Below are positions 60,750 through 64,000 of a DNA stretch of 64,000 nt, one piece after another. The notes under the pieces are model-generated. The model was given only the letters and a program-made list of their open reading frames with translations, was not told the origin of the DNA and searched no databases. A program made the translations under genes and the position numbers. This stretch comes from an uncultured Chryseobacterium sp. (GTDB taxonomy: Bacteria; Bacteroidota; Bacteroidia; Flavobacteriales; Weeksellaceae): NCBI GenBank assembly GCA_913774355.1, contig CAJYGB010000020.1:1-64000 (forward strand), written 5' to 3'. Position 1 is the first letter of the stretch. Every line of letters starts with the position of its first letter.

Positions 60750-61121
60750 ATGAAGAAGCTCAAGTTTTACATGATCGGTCTCATTCCGGGACTTGTGATC
60801 GTATTTTTTATATTAAACAAAAAAGGGGCAAGCTGCAGCGGGTATCTTCCCAACAGCCGGGTAATTGCGGAAACGCTGTCAAAAGATTTTAAATATTCCG
60901 ACACGTTTAAAGCAGAAATGACAACCCTGAAGATCGATGAAAAATTCCTGAAAGACAGCATCATCACCAAAGGGAAAATCGATTTTGACAGAAGCCACGC
61001 CCAGAAAAAGCCATGCCCGGATTATTTCCTGACCTATCCTGAGAAAAAGCCGAAGTACGAAGTCACCTTTGAGAAGTGTGAGGAACAGGCCACGATGAAT
61101 TCCCTGAAGAAGCTGAATTAA
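60750..61121 (+). CDS. Small membrane-anchored conserved protein (possibly DUF4258)
   Basis: The 123-residue protein has one N-terminal membrane helix (FYMIGLIPGLVIVFFILN) followed by KKGASCSGYLPNSRVIAETL, a block I associate with a small Bacteroidota family (DUF4258-like) found after alanine dehydrogenase. The rest is charged, with conserved Cys (SCSGY, PCPDY, EKCEE) that may pair in the periplasm or cytosol. It begins immediately after the ald stop codon, which implies translational coupling. Function unknown. Confidence 0.65.
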   Translation: MKKLKFYMIGLIPGLVIVFFILNKKGASCSGYLPNSRVIAETLSKDFKYSDTFKAEMTTLKIDEKFLKDSIITKGKIDFDRSHAQKKPCPDYFLTYPEKKPKYEVTFEKCEEQATMNSLKKLN

Positions 61122-61226
61122 ACGATTTAGACAGAAAACTTTCCTTTTCAACTTCTCAGCATCAGGCAAGCTTATCGTGAATGCTATATTTTAAAATAGA
61201 AAAGAATGAACAGTTTACGCTGAAAG

Positions 61227-61997
61227 ATGGACGGCAATTACTACATGATTTATGATTACCTGATCTTTGTCGGGGTATTCGCCATTTTCTTTTTTCTGAC
61301 AGTAAGCATCTATTTATTTATTGAAAACCAAAAAATTAAACGGAAGAACGCCCGGCTTGCAGGAGCCAATAAAATGATCCGGGAGCGTTTGGAAGAAGTT
61401 CAGCTCGAGCAGATCGGCACCAAATTAAATCCACATCTATTTAAGAAAATCCTTAATTCCGTTCAGTCGCATGCTTATCATACCTATATGTCGCTGGACA
61501 AACTCGCAAATGTGTTGGATTATATCCTGTACGAAAGCAATAATAAATTCGTAAGCCCGAAAGAAGAACTGAATTTTGCTTTAAGTTTAATTGAGATCAA
61601 TAAAATCAAGATCAACCCGCTTTTTGATTTCAGGATCAAATCGAAGATCAATAAATCTGACGAAATTTATGAAGAGAAGGTTTTCGCCCCGCTCCTTTCG
61701 GTAGACCTGATTGAAAATGCATTCAAACATACGGATTTTCTCGCGCAGGATTCTTTTATTGCCATTCATCTGGAGCTTGAAGACCGCGTTTTCACTATGA
61801 AAGTCAGCAACAAAGCCTCCCTCAAAAACATGCTCGAAAAAGAAAAAAGCGGTTTCGGAAGCCAATCGCTGGACCAAAGGCTGAAAATGATCTACAATAA
61901 TTTTTACACGCTCCATAAAACTTCAAAAAACGGTATATTCACGGCGGAACTGACAATCAATTTAGGTGAATTTTATGATAAAATGCGTTATTCTTGA
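61227..61997 (+). CDS. LytS-type sensor histidine kinase, short form
   Basis: The 256-residue kinase has a single N-terminal membrane helix (~10-32), a coiled linker and the His_kinase domain: phospho-acceptor His70 in LNPHLFKKILNSV, N-box LIENAFKHT (161-169) and a G-box in GFGSQSLDQRLKMIYN. There is no periplasmic sensor domain, so any signal would be sensed in the membrane or by a partner. It overlaps the LytTR regulator gene by 23 nt. The ATG at 61245 is an alternative start. Related pairs regulate envelope or metabolic genes in Bacteroidota; the target is unknown. Confidence 0.88.
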   Translation: MDGNYYMIYDYLIFVGVFAIFFFLTVSIYLFIENQKIKRKNARLAGANKMIRERLEEVQLEQIGTKLNPHLFKKILNSVQSHAYHTYMSLDKLANVLDYILYESNNKFVSPKEELNFALSLIEINKIKINPLFDFRIKSKINKSDEIYEEKVFAPLLSVDLIENAFKHTDFLAQDSFIAIHLELEDRVFTMKVSNKASLKNMLEKEKSGFGSQSLDQRLKMIYNNFYTLHKTSKNGIFTAELTINLGEFYDKMRYS

Positions 61998-62685
61998 TGA
62001 TGAATTGCTGGCCATCAGCTATTTAAAGCTGCTGTGTGAGGAGATCGAAGATGTGGAAGTGGTAAAAGCATTCAACAATCCCAAAATCTTCTTACAGGAA
62101 ATCGAAAATATCGAATGTAACGTCTGCATTCTGGATATTGAAATGCCGGGAATAAACGGATTACAGGTAGCCGAACTGATTTCCGGATCTAAAAAAATCA
62201 TCTTTACGACTGCTTATAAAGAATACGCCGCTGAAGCATTCGACCTGAATGTCGTGGATTACGTACGGAAACCCATCAAAAAAGAAAGACTCGCCCGGGC
62301 ATTCGAAAAAGCAGCGGAATTGCTGCACAAATCCCTGAAGAAAGATTTCATCGAATGGAATACCAACATCGGCAAGACCGTGATCTTTACCGACCAAATT
62401 GCCTACATCAAAACCTCCGAAATCGACAGTCGCGATAAAGAAATCCTGCTGAACGACGGCAGCAATATCGTTTTAAAAAACCTGAACTTCAAAAATCTCC
62501 TCGACATGCTTCCTGCAAAAGATTTTGCCCAGGTCAACAAAAAAGAGATCATTGCCCTTTCTTCTGTTAAAGTATTTTCTACCCATGAAATCATTACTAC
62601 CATCCCTGTGGAAAACGATAATTTTTTAAAGGTACAGATCGGCGAAACATACAGAAAAACATTATCCGAACTCCTGAGCCGGTAA
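61975..62685 (+). CDS. LytTR-family response regulator
   Basis: The 236-residue protein has a receiver domain (1-115) with acidic DDE at 8-10, phospho-acceptor Asp54 in LDIEMPG, and Lys in RKPIKKER. The C-terminal LytTR DNA-binding domain spans ~138-235 (VIFTDQIAYIKTSEIDSRDK, then LLNDGSNIVLKNLNFKNLLD). The start is taken at 61975; a GTG three codons earlier is possible. It overlaps the kinase gene and is its cognate partner. LytTR proteins bind direct repeats upstream of targets. The next gene is a cation:proton antiporter, a possible but unproven target. Confidence 0.92.
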   Translation: MIKCVILDDELLAISYLKLLCEEIEDVEVVKAFNNPKIFLQEIENIECNVCILDIEMPGINGLQVAELISGSKKIIFTTAYKEYAAEAFDLNVVDYVRKPIKKERLARAFEKAAELLHKSLKKDFIEWNTNIGKTVIFTDQIAYIKTSEIDSRDKEILLNDGSNIVLKNLNFKNLLDMLPAKDFAQVNKKEIIALSSVKVFSTHEIITTIPVENDNFLKVQIGETYRKTLSELLSR

Positions 62686-62686
62686 A

Positions 62687-62721
62687 TTTGGCTGCAAAAT
62701 TCATCCCTTTCGTTACATTTG
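62687..62721 (+). promoter_or_regulatory. Promoter of the cation:proton antiporter gene
   Basis: TTTG (62687-62690), 23 nt, TACATTTG (62714-62721); the ATG is 59 nt further on. Confidence 0.5.
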
Positions 62722-62780
62722 AAAAACAGCAGTGGGTTTTATTCTGATTTTCTTAGCAATTTTGTAGAAAATTCGGAATC

Positions 62781-64000
62781 ATGAACCTGGGAAAATACAG
62801 AAACATCATTTTTTATATCTCCACCATCATTGTTTTTTCGTGTCTGATGTATTTTTTCATTATCGAAGGACAAACGCTGGAAGCCGGAGAAAACATCATT
62901 ACCAAAACAAACAGCGGTTCGAGTTGGGAAAATTTTTTAGAATCATTCAAAACCAACCTTCATCATCCTTTGGCACTGTTGCTGGCACAGATCGTTACGA
63001 TTATCTTGGTAGCAAGAATTTTCGGATGGATCTGCATGAAGATCAGGCAGCCGTCCGTGATCGGAGAAATGATCGCCGGGATCGTATTAGGTCCTTCCCT
63101 GCTGGGGATGTATTTTCCTGAATTTTCTGCATTTCTATTTCCAAAGGAATCATTGGGCAACCTGCAGTTCCTCAGCCAGATCGGGTTAATCCTTTTCATG
63201 TATATTGTCGGCATGGAACTCGATCTTAGCGTTTTAAGAAAAAAAGCCCACGACGCCGTGGTGATCAGCCACGCCAGCATCATCATTCCGTTTGCACTGG
63301 GCATTGGCCTCTCGTATTTTATTTATAAAGAATTTGCTCCGGAGGGCATTCAGTTTACCTCCTTTGCCCTTTTCATCGCTATTGCCATGAGTATTACGGC
63401 ATTCCCCGTTTTGGCGAGGATCGTACAGGAAAGAAACCTGCAGAAGACCAAGCTTGGAACCGTGGTCATTACCTGTGCCGCAGCCGATGATATAACGGCA
63501 TGGTGTATTCTTGCAGCTGTAATTGCAATCGTAAAGGCAGGTTCTTTTGAAAGTTCGATCTACGTAATTCTGATGGCAATTGCCTATGTTTTCCTGATGA
63601 TTAAAATCGTAAGGCCGTTTTTGAAAAGAATCGGGGATCTTCAGGCCGGGAAAAATACCATTAACAAGCCGATGGTCGCTATTTTCTTCTTAACCCTCAT
63701 CCTTTCAGCGTATGCCACGGAAGTCATCGGTATCCACGCGCTTTTCGGAGCATTTATGGCAGGAGCGATCATGCCGGAAAATGCAAAATTCAGAACGCTT
63801 TTTATCGATAAGGTGGAAGATGTTGCCCTGGTACTTCTGCTTCCTCTGTTTTTTGTATTTACGGGACTTCGTACCCAGATTGGTTTGCTGAATGACAGCC
63901 ATCTGTGGATAACCGCAGGATTTATAATTTTAACTGCCGTCATCGGAAAATTTGCGGGAAGCGCATTGACGGCGAAGTTTTTAGGGATTAACTGGAAAGA
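62781..64000 (+). CDS. Cation:proton antiporter (CPA2/Kef-type), truncated by the window edge
   Basis: The reading frame from the ATG at 62781 stays open to the end of the window (406 codons). An N-terminal membrane helix (IIFYISTIIVFSCLMYFF) and a polar segment precede the Na+/H+ exchanger fold: PLALLLAQIVTIILVARIFG, QPSVIGEMIAGIVLGPSLLG, QIGLILFMYIVGMELDLSVL, then AITAFPVLARIVQE-type and ADDITAWCILA motifs. The two Asp of ADDITAW are the ion-binding acids of CPA2 transporters. It would exchange Na+ or K+ for protons. A C-terminal domain, if any, lies beyond the edge. Confidence 0.9.
   Translation, partial: MNLGKYRNIIFYISTIIVFSCLMYFFIIEGQTLEAGENIITKTNSGSSWENFLESFKTNLHHPLALLLAQIVTIILVARIFGWICMKIRQPSVIGEMIAGIVLGPSLLGMYFPEFSAFLFPKESLGNLQFLSQIGLILFMYIVGMELDLSVLRKKAHDAVVISHASIIIPFALGIGLSYFIYKEFAPEGIQFTSFALFIAIAMSITAFPVLARIVQERNLQKTKLGTVVITCAAADDITAWCILAAVIAIVKAGSFESSIYVILMAIAYVFLMIKIVRPFLKRIGDLQAGKNTINKPMVAIFFLTLILSAYATEVIGIHALFGAFMAGAIMPENAKFRTLFIDKVEDVALVLLLPLFFVFTGLRTQIGLLNDSHLWITAGFIILTAVIGKFAGSALTAKFLGINWK

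Noticed and set aside
1..64000. CRISPR arrays, tRNA, rRNA and prophage genes
   Set aside because: No regularly spaced direct repeats, no tRNA-like cloverleaf sequences noticed in the spacers, and no phage structural or integrase genes were recognised.

Overview
The window is chromosomal DNA of a Bacteroidota bacterium. The best fit is the Chryseobacterium / Weeksellaceae group of Flavobacteriia. Pointers are AT-rich spacers, moderate-GC coding DNA, many Bacteroidota-type promoters (-7 box TAnnTTTG, sometimes with TTTG about 19 nt upstream), and almost no Shine-Dalgarno sites. Gene content agrees: eukaryote-like ProRS beside a Gly/Trp-rich lipoprotein, DUF5686 outer-membrane proteins, folP-DUF1599-DoxX-tpiA, DnaG without its zinc cysteines, and DnaJ with only two CxxCxGxG repeats. 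Assignment to a genus is inference; no rRNA is present.

Layout. 0-0.2 kb: 5' end of an IS1595-like transposase cut by the window edge. 0.2-13.4 kb: housekeeping genes (RNA methyltransferase, SAM methyltransferase + ZIP transporter, FadL-like porin with a Gly-rich lipoprotein, proS, DUF937-OmpA protein, Nramp transporter, grpE-dnaJ). 13.5-21 kb: acyltransferase, DUF808, esterase, DedA, prfB and an unusual AAA ATPase, separated by spacers rich in dispersed repeats. 21-29 kb: ABC exporter, a probably frameshifted membrane gene, MsrA-MsrB, alaS, a PQQ-repeat lipoprotein. 29.3-38.7 kb: two DUF5686 proteins around a PhoX-like lipoprotein and a di-haem peroxidase. 38.8-43.4 kb: folP, then the divergent DUF1599-DoxX-TerB-tpiA run. 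43.6-44.9 kb: phytase-like lipoprotein.

45.2-55.0 kb is the accessory region and the most interesting part. Three tandem, highly similar secreted proteins each carry a VGINT-type N-terminus, two Ig-like modules and a C-terminal fibrinogen-like domain; their last ~100 residues differ between copies. A thioredoxin-like protein overlaps the third copy. Then come a decayed family start with a duplicated promoter, a pair of helix-turn-helix genes, another VGINT-type protein and an L-type-lectin-like protein. A second decayed start with a near-copy of the same promoter lies upstream of the array. I read this as an expanding and decaying cassette of secreted carbohydrate- or surface-binding proteins.

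55.1-64 kb returns to core functions: clpP, dnaG, a GT51-like fragment protein, tsaE, alanine dehydrogenase, a LytS/LytTR two-component pair, and a cation:proton antiporter that runs off the right edge. No tRNA, rRNA, CRISPR or prophage was seen.
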